DNA of 13,665 bases from contig CAZBYL010000056.1 of the NCBI GenBank assembly GCA_964496275.1, positions 1 through 13,665 on the forward strand, in the 5' to 3' direction. The translations under genes were made by a program, and so were the position numbers. Each line of letters begins with the position of its first letter. Positions within the stretch are counted from its first letter, which is position 1. The notes under the pieces were generated by a model that saw only the letters and a program-made list of their open reading frames with translations, had not been told where the DNA came from and ran no database searches. Origin of the DNA: CAZBYL01 sp964496275. GTDB taxonomy: Bacteria > Synergistota > Synergistia > Synergistales > Synergistaceae. This document shows, one piece after another, positions 13,531 to 13,665 of the stretch.

Positions 13531-13559
13531 GTGAAATTTAATCCAATGTGTGAGATAAT
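13531..13559 (+). promoter_or_regulatory. Possible promoter for the oxidoreductase gene at the window end
   Basis: GTGAAA (13531-13536), a 17-nt spacer, then GATAAT (13554-13559). The -10 box is good and the -35 weak. A small hairpin, CAACC-TACA-GGTTG (13583-13596), lies between it and the ribosome-binding site. Confidence 0.45.
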
Positions 13560-13626
13560 ACCGCGATATCCAAACGAAACGGCAACCTACAGGTTGAGGC
13601 TAAACACAAATAGGAGGTAAACGCGA

Positions 13627-13665
13627 ATGACACGCAAAATGGTAACACTGGACGGCAACGAAGCG
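13627..13665 (+). CDS. Pyruvate:ferredoxin (flavodoxin) oxidoreductase, first 13 codons only
   Basis: Only MTRKMVTLDGNEA is inside the window. This closely resembles the start of the large single-chain pyruvate:ferredoxin oxidoreductases (NifJ/PFOR), where a Lys-Met-x-Thr-x-Asp-Gly-Asn segment precedes the thiamine-binding domain. The enzyme would oxidise pyruvate to acetyl-CoA and CO2 and reduce ferredoxin, central to anaerobic fermentation. The start is well supported by AGGAGGT ending 8 nt upstream of ATG. The gene is cut by the window edge, so the call rests on a short stretch. Confidence 0.7.
   Translation, partial: MTRKMVTLDGNEA

Overview
The window looks like a chromosomal segment of an anaerobic, amino-acid-fermenting bacterium, most likely a member of the Synergistota. 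The strongest pointer is the secreted M14 carboxypeptidase (7020-8954). It ends in Gly-Gly-Cys-Asn-Ala-Gly, a hydrophobic helix and Arg-Arg-Lys, the layout of the Synergist-type C-terminal sorting signal. The PaaK-type aryl-CoA ligase plus ACT protein, the M20 amidohydrolase and the apparent start of a pyruvate:ferredoxin oxidoreductase fit a proteolytic anaerobe. This assignment is inferred from content, not from a marker gene.

Left third, minus strand (5-5818): two short transcription units. One (reading right to left) encodes an exported FAD-dependent oxidoreductase with a possible S-layer-homology-like tail, followed 22 nt later by an M20 amidohydrolase. A 12-bp hairpin lies just beyond the amidohydrolase stop. 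The second has a near-consensus promoter (2306-2334) and encodes an acetolactate-synthase-like ThDP enzyme followed by a small L-2-amino-thiazoline-4-carboxylate-hydrolase-family protein.

Middle (about 5819-9950): a visibly AT-richer block read on the plus strand. It holds a divergent regulatory region, an exported protein with two LprI/DUF1311-like repeats, the M14 carboxypeptidase, two long perfect hairpins, and an IS481-like insertion sequence. The IS keeps both terminal inverted repeats but has lost the middle of its transposase. The block may have been acquired, but that is an inference from composition and the IS remnant.

Right third, plus strand (9950-13665): a near-consensus promoter 30 bp beyond the IS drives a leader of roughly 280 nt. 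The leader holds a well-formed 32-codon ORF with an ideal Shine-Dalgarno sequence, mutually exclusive RNA pairings and an intrinsic terminator. It precedes a phenylacetate-CoA-ligase-like gene and a tandem-ACT-domain gene. This is the most interesting regulatory signal here: it resembles translation-coupled attenuation and matches no riboswitch or T-box class that I recognise. A bidirectional-looking terminator follows, then a CorC/HlyC-type membrane protein with a CBS pair, and finally the first 13 codons of a probable pyruvate:ferredoxin oxidoreductase.

Functionally the window suggests peptide and amino-acid use: extracellular carboxypeptidase, amidohydrolase, and CoA activation of aryl acids from 2-oxoacid oxidation, with an ACT sensor. 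The substrates of the ThDP, FAD and M20 enzymes cannot be fixed from sequence alone. No tRNA, rRNA or CRISPR array was seen.
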